Below, piece by piece: positions 17,881 through 28,686 of a stretch of 64,000 bases of DNA. Position 1 is the first letter of the stretch; the number at the start of each line of letters is the position of its first letter. The stretch lies in contig NZ_JAPWIJ010000003.1 in the NCBI RefSeq assembly GCF_027270735.1, positions 310,001-374,000 of the forward strand, in the 5' to 3' direction. The stretch is from Rhodococcus ruber (lineage in GTDB: Bacteria; Actinomycetota; Actinomycetes; Mycobacteriales; Mycobacteriaceae). The notes under the pieces are model-generated. The model saw only the letters and a list, made by a program, of their open reading frames with translations, searched no databases and was not told the origin of the DNA. A program made the position numbers and the translations under genes.

Positions 17881-18459
17881 CTACTCCGGGTCCAGCAGGC
17901 CCTCGGGCGGATCGATCTCGATCGTCTTGTCGGCCAACGACACCGACGTCACAATCGCCGCCACGAAGGGAACGAGAATTTCGGCGCGAGTGTCTCCGCC
18001 GACATTCGCAGCAGGAGTGGAGCCTGCGGAACGACCGAATTCAGCGGCAGGCCGGATCGAGAGCAACTCTCCCGCTGCCGAGTGCAGGACTTCGCGGACC
18101 GTTCCCACTGCCGAACCGTCGGTCAGTACGACGGTGAGTCCTTCGAGTTCGTGATCGTAGAATTCGTCCGGATCGTCGGACGGCGGCAAATCCGTGGACT
18201 CGACGATGAACAGAGTTCCGCGGATCTGGTCCGCGGTCGTCTTGTCGTCGATGCCGTTCAGACGCAGCAGAAGCCGCCCGGAGTGTTCCCGGACGGCGTC
18301 CACCGTGTACGAGACGGGAGCAGCGTTCGATCGCGGCTTACGGCCGCGAAGAACGGTCCCTACTGCGAAGCGATCGTCGGGGTCGTCGGTGCGAACCTCG
18401 ACCACGACTTCGCCTTTGATGCCGTGCGACTTTGCAACACGGCCGATGACCAGCTCCAT
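17881..18459 (-). CDS. rimM: Ribosome maturation factor RimM
   Basis: RimM helps fold the 30S head during 16S processing. The 192-residue product has the N-terminal barrel (VIGRVAKSHGIKGEVVVEVRTD) and a C-terminal PRC-barrel domain ending with the conserved EIDPPEGLLD. A middle insertion (about residues 125-150) is longer than in E. coli RimM but usual in actinobacteria. ATG 18459 lies 15 bp after the khpA stop. RimM and its partner S16 are encoded in the same operon. Confidence 0.96.
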   Translation of the reverse strand: MELVIGRVAKSHGIKGEVVVEVRTDDPDDRFAVGTVLRGRKPRSNAAPVSYTVDAVREHSGRLLLRLNGIDDKTTADQIRGTLFIVESTDLPPSDDPDEFYDHELEGLTVVLTDGSAVGTVREVLHSAAGELLSIRPAAEFGRSAGSTPAANVGGDTRAEILVPFVAAIVTSVSLADKTIEIDPPEGLLDPE

Positions 18460-18474
18460 GATTGTGTGCGTGAC

Positions 18475-18717
18475 CTAGTGGTCCGTGTCGACCACATCGA
18501 CACGAATGCCGCGACCACCGATACCCGAGACGAGTGTGCGCAGCGCTGTGGCGGTACGACCGCCGCGACCGATGACCTTACCCAGATCGTCGGGGTGCAC
18601 GTGAACCTCCACGGTGCGACCGCGACGGCCGGTGATCATCTCGACGCGAACGTCATCGGGATTGGCGACGATGCCGCGAACGAGATGTTCGACGGCATCG
18701 GCGACAACGGCACTCAC
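18475..18717 (-). CDS. khpA: KH-domain RNA-binding protein KhpA
   Basis: This 80-residue protein is a single KH domain with the loop [14 protein letters not shown] and the preceding [13 protein letters not shown]. It corresponds to KhpA (UPF0109; Rv2908c), which pairs with the Jag/KhpB protein to bind RNA in several Gram-positive bacteria. It sits between rpsP and rimM with a 4-bp overlap with rpsP, so it is likely made in step with S16. No partner gene is in this window. Confidence 0.93.
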   Translation of the reverse strand: MSAVVADAVEHLVRGIVANPDDVRVEMITGRRGRTVEVHVHPDDLGKVIGRGGRTATALRTLVSGIGGRGIRVDVVDTDH

Positions 18718-19190
18718 TTCTCAGCAGCCTCGGCGGCCGGCGCGTCTGCCGTCTCGGTTGCTGCAGCGTCCGTGCTCTCTGCAGCGGCGTCGTCGGACTT
18801 CGGAGCCTTCTTCTTCTTCGCCGTGGTGGCCTCACCCTGCGGCTCGGAATCTGCCTGCGCCAGTGCGGCGTTGAACAGGTCGAGCTTCGACGGCTTGGGC
18901 TCGGCAACGCGGAGGGTTCCCTCGGTGCCGGGCAGACCCTTGAACTTCTGCCAGTCACCGGTGATCTTCAGCAGGGCCTCGACAGGCTCGGTCGGCTGCG
19001 CGCCGACGCCCAGCCAGTACTGCGCACGCTCGGAGTTGATCTCGATGACGCTGGGATCCTGCTTCGGCTCGTAGGTGCCGATGGTCTCGATCGCACGGCC
19101 GTTGCGGCGGGTGCGAGCGTCGGAGATGACGACGCGGTAGTGCGGGGTGCGGATCTTGCCGATACGCATGAGCTTGATCTTGACAGCCAT
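18714..19190 (-). CDS. rpsP: 30S ribosomal protein S16
   Basis: S16 stabilises the 30S body. The first 85 residues are the S16 fold: [26 protein letters not shown], then [25 protein letters not shown]. The total of 158 residues is nearly twice the E. coli protein. The extra C-terminal part is Ala/Glu/Asp-rich with a KKKK patch, a common actinobacterial extension. The stop overlaps khpA (ATGA). A leader of about 135 nt runs from the TGGCACAAT element at 19325-19333. Confidence 0.97.
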   Translation of the reverse strand: MAVKIKLMRIGKIRTPHYRVVISDARTRRNGRAIETIGTYEPKQDPSVIEINSERAQYWLGVGAQPTEPVEALLKITGDWQKFKGLPGTEGTLRVAEPKPSKLDLFNAALAQADSEPQGEATTAKKKKAPKSDDAAAESTDAAATETADAPAAEAAEK

Positions 19191-19323
19191 GTTCTGGTGG
19201 AGCCTTTCGAGAGTTGGTCACGGCGCAATTCAGCGGTTCGCACGGCATGCGAACCCGGTTTTGCGTTGAAGGTTGTTGTGACCGCCGCGCGGTACGTAAC
19301 CGGAAGACGGGCGAACAGCTGTT

Positions 19324-19336
19324 CATTGTGCCAGAC
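19324..19336 (-). promoter_or_regulatory. Promoter-like element upstream of the rpsP operon
   Basis: The minus strand reads GTCTGGCACAATG, identical to the element upstream of rplS. A TTCACG lies 19 bp further upstream as a weak -35. It would give an rpsP leader of about 130 nt. Confidence 0.5.
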
Positions 19337-19376
19337 GAGCACCGCGAACCGTGAATCGCCCTCGGCAACGACTCGG

Positions 19377-20207
19377 TCAGGCCAGCAGGATCACCAGGGC
19401 AGGCAGAGTGTTGTTCATCGAGTGGGCCGTGGTCGACGCGACGATCGAGCCGGTCCGCATTCTGGCGATGCCGATTGCCAGACCGCCCCACAGCAGGACC
19501 ACGAATCGCCACCACTCGCGATGCCAGATCGCGAACACCACCGCGGTGATCACGAGTACCACCCATCGATTGCCCAGCCAGGCCATCGGCATCGGACGGG
19601 TCCGCTTCTCGAGCGCACCCCACAGCATGCCGCGGAACATCGTTTCCTCACAGATCGGTGCACCGATCCAGATCCACACGGCCAGAGCGACTTTCCATCC
19701 GACAGCCGTATCGGTGACGGTGCCCAGTGGAGTCCGGTCGTCGAGGTCGAGGCTCGACAAGAGCACCAGTGCGAGCAGTAGACCGCCGACCACTGCCACA
19801 CCACCCCAGGCCAATCCGGATCGAATCTGGCCGAGCAGTTCGGAACTGGATCTGGGAAGACCGAAATCGACGACGGGACCGTTGCCGCGAGACATCGAGA
19901 TCGCCACGGCCAATCCAGCCGCGAGCAGGCTGGGAATCATGATGCCCACAACGAACAGAGCAGAGGTCTCGGTCGTCACGACGAGTCCCAGAAGCAGGAA
20001 GCCCGCCAAATTGAGGCCGAGAACGAGCGCGGCCGCCGGTAGTCCCCATCGCTGGCCGTATCGACGCTGTTGAGCGGCCTGTTCGGCCCGCCAGTAGGTC
20101 TCGGACAAGCCCGAGCCCTGCTGCTGCACGTGATTCATCGGTGCCATTCCGGCCCAACTCGGGCGGTTCGGATCGAACTGCCCGCCGCCGTTGTACGGAT
20201 CAGTCAT
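19377..20207 (-). CDS. CPBP-family intramembrane metalloprotease
   Basis: The 276-residue membrane protein belongs to the CPBP (Abi/CAAX-protease-like) family. Motif 1 is CEETMFRG (E187, E188, R192), motif 2 has H229 in FAIWHREW, and motif 3 is AHSMNN (H262), so all predicted metal ligands are present. About seven or eight membrane segments follow a Gln/Gly-rich cytoplasmic N-terminus of about 50 residues. Family members cleave membrane peptides or act in immunity and maturation; its substrate is unknown. ATG 20207 overlaps the upstream amidohydrolase gene by 8 bp (a GTG at 20210 also exists), so the two are coupled. Confidence 0.88.
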   Translation of the reverse strand: MTDPYNGGGQFDPNRPSWAGMAPMNHVQQQGSGLSETYWRAEQAAQQRRYGQRWGLPAAALVLGLNLAGFLLLGLVVTTETSALFVVGIMIPSLLAAGLAVAISMSRGNGPVVDFGLPRSSSELLGQIRSGLAWGGVAVVGGLLLALVLLSSLDLDDRTPLGTVTDTAVGWKVALAVWIWIGAPICEETMFRGMLWGALEKRTRPMPMAWLGNRWVVLVITAVVFAIWHREWWRFVVLLWGGLAIGIARMRTGSIVASTTAHSMNNTLPALVILLA

Positions 20208-21318
20208 CACCGGCCTCCGATCTGCTCGTCGTGCGGGCTGCCCTGTCGGTCACGCGTCCGCGCAGTATCACCAGGTCCGGGTTGGCCAACACGTCCGGTC
20301 CTCCGCGTGGATCCTCGGAGTAGACAACGAGGTCTGCAGGTGCGCCGTGCTCGAGCCTCGGTCGTCCCAGCCACGACCGGGCGTCCCAGCAGGCAGCACC
20401 GAGTGCGTCCGTCGGAGACAGTCCGACGCGCGCGAGTGCGGCCACCTCGTCGGCGATGCGACCGTGTGCGATCGACCCACCGGCATCGGTTCCCGCATAG
20501 ATGGGAACCCCGGCATCATGGGCCCGTCCGACGGTGTCGGCGACGCGGGCGTGCAGCGCCCGCATGTGCCGGGCGTACACGGGGTATCGGGTGGCAGAAT
20601 CCGCGATTCCGGGAAACGTCTCGATGTTGATGAGCGTCGGCACCAGCGCAGTTCGGTGATCGGCCATCATCTCGATGGTCTCGTCGGTCAGACCGGTGCC
20701 GTGTTCGATGCAGTCGATTCCCGCCGCGATCAGTCCGGGGAGCGCATCCTCGCCGAACACGTGGGCGGTCACCCGCGCGCCCTCGGCATGAGCAGCGGCT
20801 ATGGCGTCGACGAGAATCGAGTCGTTCCACAGCGGCCGAAGATCACCCACCGAGCGATCGATCCAATCGCCGACGAGCTTGACCCAGCCGTCACCGAATC
20901 GAGCTTGCTGCGCAACCGCCTCGGGTAGCTGCGACTCGTCCTCGATATCGATCGCCAGACCCGGTATGTACCGCTTCGGTGATGCAATGTGCCGGCCTGC
21001 TCTGATGATCCGAGGAAGGTCGTCTCTCTCGTCCAACTCGCGGGTGTCGACCGGAGACCCGGCGTCGCGAAGTAGCAGCGCGCCGACGCCTCGCTCGGTT
21101 CGGGCCTGTCGAATCGAGCCGGGCAGGTCCGTGTGTCCCCCGCCGTATTCGATGCCCACATGACAGTGGGCATCGACGAGACCAGGCAGTATCCAACCAC
21201 CGTCGTGCACGAAATCCGCGTCGGCAATCGGCTCCACGGACACAACACCGTGGTCGATCCACAGATCGATCTCGGACCCGTCCGGCAGTCCGCGGCCCCG
21301 CACCCGCATCGCCGACAC
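20200..21318 (-). CDS. Amidohydrolase family protein
   Basis: The 372-residue protein is a metal-dependent amidohydrolase of the imidazolonepropionase/prolidase-like type, matching Rv2915c beside ffh in M. tuberculosis. It shows the strand-1 motif PGLVDAHCHVG (H51, H53), a possible bridging Lys in WVKLVGDW, HVFGEDAL, IDCIEHGTGL and the strand-8 Asp in YAGTDAGG. These enzymes hydrolyse cyclic amides or peptides in the cytoplasm; the substrate cannot be read from the sequence. It starts 9 bp after ffh and overlaps the CPBP protease gene, so the three probably share a transcript. Confidence 0.88.
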   Translation of the reverse strand: MSAMRVRGRGLPDGSEIDLWIDHGVVSVEPIADADFVHDGGWILPGLVDAHCHVGIEYGGGHTDLPGSIRQARTERGVGALLLRDAGSPVDTRELDERDDLPRIIRAGRHIASPKRYIPGLAIDIEDESQLPEAVAQQARFGDGWVKLVGDWIDRSVGDLRPLWNDSILVDAIAAAHAEGARVTAHVFGEDALPGLIAAGIDCIEHGTGLTDETIEMMADHRTALVPTLINIETFPGIADSATRYPVYARHMRALHARVADTVGRAHDAGVPIYAGTDAGGSIAHGRIADEVAALARVGLSPTDALGAACWDARSWLGRPRLEHGAPADLVVYSEDPRGGPDVLANPDLVILRGRVTDRAARTTSRSEAGDD

Positions 21319-21327
21319 GTGCGGCGC

Positions 21328-22887
21328 TTACTTCTTCGGCAGTTTCAGCTGAGAGAGATCGATACCCTCGAGCCCCGGTGGCAACTGGTCGAGGCCCTTG
21401 GGCATGGACGACAGATCGGGCATTCCTGCTGGCATACCGCCCGGCATTCCGGGGAATCCACCGCGGATCTTCGGCTGTGTCGGGCCACGAGCACCCTTCT
21501 TGCCTTTCTTGCCCTTCTTGTTGTTCCGCACCTGCTTGCGCGCGCCCGGCATACCCATGCGACCGGCCATCGCCGACATCATCTTGCGCGCCTCGAAGAA
21601 TCGATCCACCAGCTGATTGACGTCGGACACCTTGACGCCCGAGCCGTTCGCGATACGAAGCCGCCGCGATGCGTTGATGATCTTCGGGTCGGTTCGCTCC
21701 TGCGGCGTCATGCCTCGGATGATCGCCTGAACGCGGTCGAGTTGCTTCTCGTCGACGTTGGCGAGTTCCTTCATCTGACCCGCACCGGGCAGCATGCCCA
21801 ACAGATTCCCGATGGGCCCCATCTTGCGGACGGCCATCATCTGCTCGAGGAAATCGTCCAGCGTGAGCTGTCCCGAGCCGATCTTGTTGGCCGTCGCCTC
21901 GGCCTGCTCGGCATCGAAGTGCTGCTCGGCTTGTTCGATGAGGCTGAGAACGTCGCCCATACCGAGGATCCGGCTGGCCATGCGATCGGGGTGGAAGACG
22001 TCGAAGTCCTCGAGCTTCTCGCCGGTGGACGCGAACATGATGGGCTGACCGGTCACCTCGCGAACACTGAGTGCTGCGCCACCACGAGCGTCGCCGTCGA
22101 GCTTGGTGAGCACGACGCCGGTGAAGCCGACTCCGTCGCGGAACGCCTCGGCGGTGCTGACGGCATCCTGACCGACCATGGCGTCGAGAACGAACAAGGT
22201 TTCGTCCGGCTCCACTGCATCGCGAATCCCAGCGGCCTGGCTCATCAGTTCGGTGTCGATACCGAGGCGGCCGGCGGTATCGACGATGACCACGTCGTAC
22301 TGCTTGCTTCGCGCCTCGGCGATACCGGCCCGCGCGACCTCGACGGGATCCGCAGCCGAGACACCGAGTGCGTTGTCACCGCCGCCGATCGACGTGCCGG
22401 GATGCGGCGCGAACACGGCTGCGCCCGCGCGCTCGCCCACGATCTGGAGCTGGCTGACGGCACCGGGGCGTTGCAGGTCGCATGCGACGAGCAACGGAGT
22501 GTGACCCTGGCCCTTGAGCCATTTGGCCAGCTTGCCTGCCAGTGTCGTCTTACCCGACCCCTGCAGGCCGGCGAGCATGATCACCGTGGGCGGATTCTTG
22601 GCAAAGACGAGTCTGCGGGTCTCGCCGCCGAGGATGCCGACGAGTTCCTCGTTGACGATCTTGACTACCTGCTGCGCCGGGTTGAGCGCGCCAGATACCT
22701 CGGCACCTTTGGCGCGGACCTTGATGCGGTTGATGAACTCCCGCACGACGGGCAGGGCCACGTCCGCTTCGAGCAGGGCCAGTCGGATCTCGCGGGCCGT
22801 GGCGTCGATATCCGCACCGGACAGTCGACCTTTGCCACGCAGGTCCTTGAGAGTCCCGGCCAACCTGTCGGAAAGGGATTCGAACAC
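21328..22887 (-). CDS. ffh: Signal recognition particle protein Ffh
   Basis: Ffh is the SRP54 GTPase that binds signal sequences emerging from ribosomes and delivers them to FtsY. The 519-residue protein has the N domain (MFESLSDRLAGTLKDLRGKG), the G domain with P-loop GLQGSGKTTLAGKLA, DTAGRLGID and the TKLDGDARGGAA loop. The Met-rich M domain (about 330-450) contains the RNA-binding helix-turn-helix around SRRLRIANGSGVKV. The C-terminus after 460 is Gly/Met/Pro-rich. Its receptor ftsY lies at 28.7 kb and signal peptidase at 11.5 kb. Confidence 0.97.
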   Translation of the reverse strand: MFESLSDRLAGTLKDLRGKGRLSGADIDATAREIRLALLEADVALPVVREFINRIKVRAKGAEVSGALNPAQQVVKIVNEELVGILGGETRRLVFAKNPPTVIMLAGLQGSGKTTLAGKLAKWLKGQGHTPLLVACDLQRPGAVSQLQIVGERAGAAVFAPHPGTSIGGGDNALGVSAADPVEVARAGIAEARSKQYDVVIVDTAGRLGIDTELMSQAAGIRDAVEPDETLFVLDAMVGQDAVSTAEAFRDGVGFTGVVLTKLDGDARGGAALSVREVTGQPIMFASTGEKLEDFDVFHPDRMASRILGMGDVLSLIEQAEQHFDAEQAEATANKIGSGQLTLDDFLEQMMAVRKMGPIGNLLGMLPGAGQMKELANVDEKQLDRVQAIIRGMTPQERTDPKIINASRRLRIANGSGVKVSDVNQLVDRFFEARKMMSAMAGRMGMPGARKQVRNNKKGKKGKKGARGPTQPKIRGGFPGMPGGMPAGMPDLSSMPKGLDQLPPGLEGIDLSQLKLPKK

Positions 22888-23035
22888 CTAATGCACTCCT
22901 GAGCTAGCCGATCACCGAAAACGAGCCGAATCCGGCACGGTCACCAGACTAGCGCCAGCACGACCTGTCGTCGCTGGGGCGTGCAGCAGCCGTGTCGTTC
23001 GCCGGACGGACGTGTCGTTCGGAGATGCAGCCGGG

Positions 23036-24037
23036 TCAGGCGTTGCGCGCGGAATCGTTCCACGTCACTGCCACTCCCCGCGTCGAGAGCCACGATGCGG
23101 GATCGACCTTGACGCCGGAGGGATCGTGCACCTCGAAGTGCAGGTGCGGACCGGTGGATTGGCCACGATTGCCCACCGTGGCGATCTGCTCGCCGGCCGA
23201 CACATGCTGACCGGGCTGCACCGAGAAATCGTTGACGTGTCCGTAGATCGTCTCGGTGCCGTCGTCGTGCTGCACCTTCACCCAGAGACCGAACCCGGAT
23301 GCCGGGCCCGCGTCGGACACCGTGCCGTCGGCGGCCGCGTAGATGGGAGTCCCGATGGGTGCAGCGATGTCGAGGCCGCTGTGCTGGGCACCCCATCGCG
23401 ACCCGAAATTGGACGTCAGCACGCCCGCGACGGGCTGGACCGTGTCCTTCTTCAGCGAACGCAGACTCTCGAGCGGTGACGCGCCGCCGGTACCCATCTG
23501 CCCCAGGCCCACGTCGTCGAGCCATTGTTGCGCTGCAGCACCGGGATCGGTCACTCCGAATGCAGCGAGCGGACCGGGGCTCGGTGCAGTGCCGGGCTCC
23601 GCTGCCGGTGCGGCCTCGGACGGCATCGACTGCGACGGTGCCGGCTGCGACGGGGGTGCCGACTGTGGCGGGAGGAACTGTGGGGGTACGAACTGCGGGA
23701 CCTCGAACTGCGGGACCTCGAACTGCGGGGGCACGAACTGCGGAGGTACGAACTGGGGTAGCTCGAATCCCGCGGGCAGCAGCCCCTCCGGGACGGCAAA
23801 GGGAAAACCTGCGGCGGGCGGCTCGGGGATCGGGGCGGCACCCGCGGTGCCTGCCCCCATCGATGTCGCGCCGACGACGATCGCACCCGTAGCCGCAACG
23901 ATTGTTGCGGCCCGTCGACCGGTATCCGGGGTCACTTCTGCGGCTCGGTGTTTGCCGGGCGTCGCATCCGTTGCTGTGTCGGCCGGTGTGTAGATGTTCG
24001 ACCGTCGGTGGGATCCCACAGTTGGTGCCTCTCGCAT
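23036..24037 (-). CDS. Secreted M23 (LytM-type) peptidase with VPPQF repeats
   Basis: The 333-residue protein has a Thr/Arg-rich N-terminal stretch, a membrane-spanning or signal segment (about residues 45-68), and a tandem 5-residue repeat region of (V/E)(P/V)PQF type at about 91-125. A linker follows, then a complete M23 domain with HSGLDIA and HLHFEV, so all zinc ligands are present. It should cut peptidoglycan cross-bridges outside the membrane. The repeats may span the wall or act as a flexible stalk. ATG 24037 has no clear Shine-Dalgarno and comes just after three copies of a CAGGCTCCACT-type repeat. It is transcribed alone after glnD. Confidence 0.9.
   Translation of the reverse strand: MREAPTVGSHRRSNIYTPADTATDATPGKHRAAEVTPDTGRRAATIVAATGAIVVGATSMGAGTAGAAPIPEPPAAGFPFAVPEGLLPAGFELPQFVPPQFVPPQFEVPQFEVPQFVPPQFLPPQSAPPSQPAPSQSMPSEAAPAAEPGTAPSPGPLAAFGVTDPGAAAQQWLDDVGLGQMGTGGASPLESLRSLKKDTVQPVAGVLTSNFGSRWGAQHSGLDIAAPIGTPIYAAADGTVSDAGPASGFGLWVKVQHDDGTETIYGHVNDFSVQPGQHVSAGEQIATVGNRGQSTGPHLHFEVHDPSGVKVDPASWLSTRGVAVTWNDSARNA
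23656..23765 (-). repeat. In-gene 15-bp tandem repeats encoding (V/E)xPQF
   Basis: Six to seven units of about 15 bp encode PQF-ending pentapeptides: VPPQF, VPPQF, EVPQF, EVPQF, VPPQF and a degenerate LPPQS. Neighbouring units share the stretch CGAACTGCGGG, so the array can change length by slippage. Confidence 0.8.
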
Positions 24038-24041
24038 TAGC

Positions 24042-24130
24042 AGCAGTGGAGCCTGCACGAAGAACTCGCGCCGTTCGAGCAGTGGAGCCTGCAGAAACGT
24101 CTCATTGTTTCGGCAGTACGGAGTCTGCAG
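24042..24130. repeat. Three direct copies of a GTGGAGCCTGC-type motif
   Basis: Two identical 16-mers, AGCAGTGGAGCCTGCA, lie at 24042-24057 and 24078-24093. A weaker copy (GGCAGTACGGAGTCTGCAG) is at 24112-24130. They fill the leader of the M23 peptidase gene. The same core recurs at 36157-36183 and 44271-44293. Confidence 0.75.
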
Positions 24131-24166
24131 AAGTGACCTCGCCGAGCCCTCCTGCGTGTGGTGACG

Positions 24167-24194
24167 AACATAACAAATTGATATCGGAGGTAAA
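24167..24194 (-). promoter_or_regulatory. Candidate promoter of the M23 peptidase gene
   Basis: On the minus strand TTTACC (24194-24189) and TATGTT (24172-24167) are separated by 16 bp. This would start a leader of about 120 nt that contains all three motif copies. Confidence 0.45.
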
Positions 24195-24262
24195 CCCACC
24201 GGCCGTAAGTTCGTGAGAAGTCACCATGGAGTGTCGGTTTGCGGTTGTGTTCCGACCACCTG

Positions 24263-27134
<2,872 letters not shown>

Positions 27135-27194
27135 TCACAAGACCTCGAGTGCCCGTTGTCGTACGGTGCAGCGTTCACATCTATCTCTACCTTG

Positions 27195-28505
27195 TCAGGC
27201 GAAATCATATGCAGTCTCAGCGTGCTCGGCTTCGTCGATGCCATTGGCCTCTTCCTCGTCCGATACGCGCCAGCCGAGAGGCTTGAGCGCGAACGCGATC
27301 ACCGCGGTGACGATGGCGGTGAAGATCAGCGCGAACAATGCGATGACGATCTGCACCACGAGCTGCTTGTAGTCACCGCCGTAGAAGAGACCGGTCTCGG
27401 AGCCGAGGAAACCGATTCCGATGGTTCCCCACAAGCCTGCGACGAGGTGCACGCCGACGACGTCGAGCGAATCGTCGTAGCCGAACTTGAACTTCAGGCC
27501 GACTGCCAGAGCAGAGAGAACACCGGCGATGACGCCGAGGATCATCGCGCCGACAGGCGTCAGTGCGCCTGCTGCCGGGGTGATGGCAACCAGACCGGCG
27601 ACGATGCCCGAGGCAGCGCCGAGGCTGGTGGCGTGCCCGTCACGGATTCGCTCGGTGATGAGCCAGCCCGCGATGGCAGCTGCGGTAGCGGCCGTGGTGT
27701 TGACCCATGCCACGCCGGCGATGCCGTCGGCTGCGAATGCGGAGCCTGCGTTGAATCCGAACCAACCGAACCACAGCAGTGCAGCACCGAGCATGACGAA
27801 CGGCAGGTTGTGCGGGCGGTAGGCGACCTTGCCGAATCCGGCACGCTTGCCGATGATGATCGCCAGAATCAGGCCCGCGATACCGGCGTTGATGTGCACG
27901 ACCGTGCCACCCGCGAAGTCGATGGGAGCCACGTTGGCGACAGTGTCACCATCGTCGTTGACCATCGTTCCGAAAATCTTTGCCGCCAGACCCTTCTCGG
28001 ATCCGGAGAGCAGTCCGCCGCCCCACACCATGTGCGCCAGAGGGAAGTACGCGAGGGTGACCCAGATGCCGGCGAAGGCCAGCCAGGTGCCGTACTTGAC
28101 GCGGCCGGCGATGGAACCGCTGATCAGTGCGACCGTGATGATCGCGAAGGTGACCTGGAAGGCCACATCGATGATGTTGGCGTATCCCCATGCACCGGCG
28201 ATGTAGTTACCGTCGACATCGGTGATCGAATCCTTGAGTCCGAAGAACTCGAACGGGTTGGCGAACACCCCGCCGATGTCCTGCGTTCCGTAGGACATCG
28301 ACCAACCCCATAGGAAGTAGATGATCGAGACGACGGCCATTGCTCCGAACGACATCATCATCATGTTCAACACGGACTTCGACTGCGACATACCGCCGTA
28401 GAAGAACGCCAAGCCCGGCGTCATCAGCAGTACCAGCGATGCTGCAATCAGCATCCACGCGGCGTTGCCGGAGTTGGCCAACATATCCTCGGGACTCACG
28501 TACAC
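27195..28505 (-). CDS. amt: Ammonium transporter
   Basis: Amt proteins are trimeric ammonium channels in the plasma membrane. The 436-residue protein has eleven predicted helices. The twin pore histidines appear as VVHINAGIAG and VGVHLVAGLWG, and the signature DFAGGTVVHINAG is present. The C-terminal tail ends in acidic, disordered sequence. The start is uncertain: GTG 28505 follows AGGAGA at 7 nt, a second GTG at 28499 follows GGAGG at 6 nt, and ATG 28484 is also in frame. A GlnR-type site lies about 60 bp upstream, so induction under nitrogen limitation is expected for the whole operon. Confidence 0.96.
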   Translation of the reverse strand: MYVSPEDMLANSGNAAWMLIAASLVLLMTPGLAFFYGGMSQSKSVLNMMMMSFGAMAVVSIIYFLWGWSMSYGTQDIGGVFANPFEFFGLKDSITDVDGNYIAGAWGYANIIDVAFQVTFAIITVALISGSIAGRVKYGTWLAFAGIWVTLAYFPLAHMVWGGGLLSGSEKGLAAKIFGTMVNDDGDTVANVAPIDFAGGTVVHINAGIAGLILAIIIGKRAGFGKVAYRPHNLPFVMLGAALLWFGWFGFNAGSAFAADGIAGVAWVNTTAATAAAIAGWLITERIRDGHATSLGAASGIVAGLVAITPAAGALTPVGAMILGVIAGVLSALAVGLKFKFGYDDSLDVVGVHLVAGLWGTIGIGFLGSETGLFYGGDYKQLVVQIVIALFALIFTAIVTAVIAFALKPLGWRVSDEEEANGIDEAEHAETAYDFA

Positions 28506-28564
28506 CCTCCATTCTCCTGCACACCGGTTGGCGCGCCGTTACGCAAGAAGACTGGTTTCACGAA

Positions 28565-28602
28565 GTTTCATCCGTGACACTCGGGTGTTTCGGACATGTG
28601 AA
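28565..28602 (-). promoter_or_regulatory. GlnR-type operator upstream of amt
   Basis: On the minus strand the order is TTCAC, 6 bp, GAAAC, 6 bp, GTGTC, 6 bp, GAAAC. This reproduces the spacing of the actinobacterial GlnR box (gTnAC-n6-GaAAc repeated after 6 bp). Both GAAAC elements are perfect and each GTnAC has one mismatch. Confidence 0.7.
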
Positions 28603-28686
28603 CGCATGACCGAATTCTGTTGCAAAAAGGTTTCGTGCTGGCGTTTGTGCTTTTCGCCCGGTTCGCGGGCAACCCCGAGGGTTCGA

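Noticed and set aside
21133-22902. 589-codon open frame opposite ffh
   Set aside because: It is a shadow of ffh; no domain is recognisable and the His/Leu/Glu-rich composition is typical of reverse-frame reading.
22985-23020. CGTGTCGTTCG direct repeat between ffh and the M23 gene
   Set aside because: Two 11-bp copies 17 bp apart are seen, but with no other context or recurrence this is too weak to interpret.
24038-24262. c-di-AMP (ydaO) riboswitch upstream of the secreted M23 gene
   Set aside because: Such riboswitches precede wall hydrolase genes in actinobacteria, but I could not find the conserved core or pairing here; the leader is explained by direct repeats.
27156-28313. 385-codon + strand frame opposite amt
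   Set aside because: Its Asp/Arg/Glu-rich composition arises from the reverse of membrane-helix codons.
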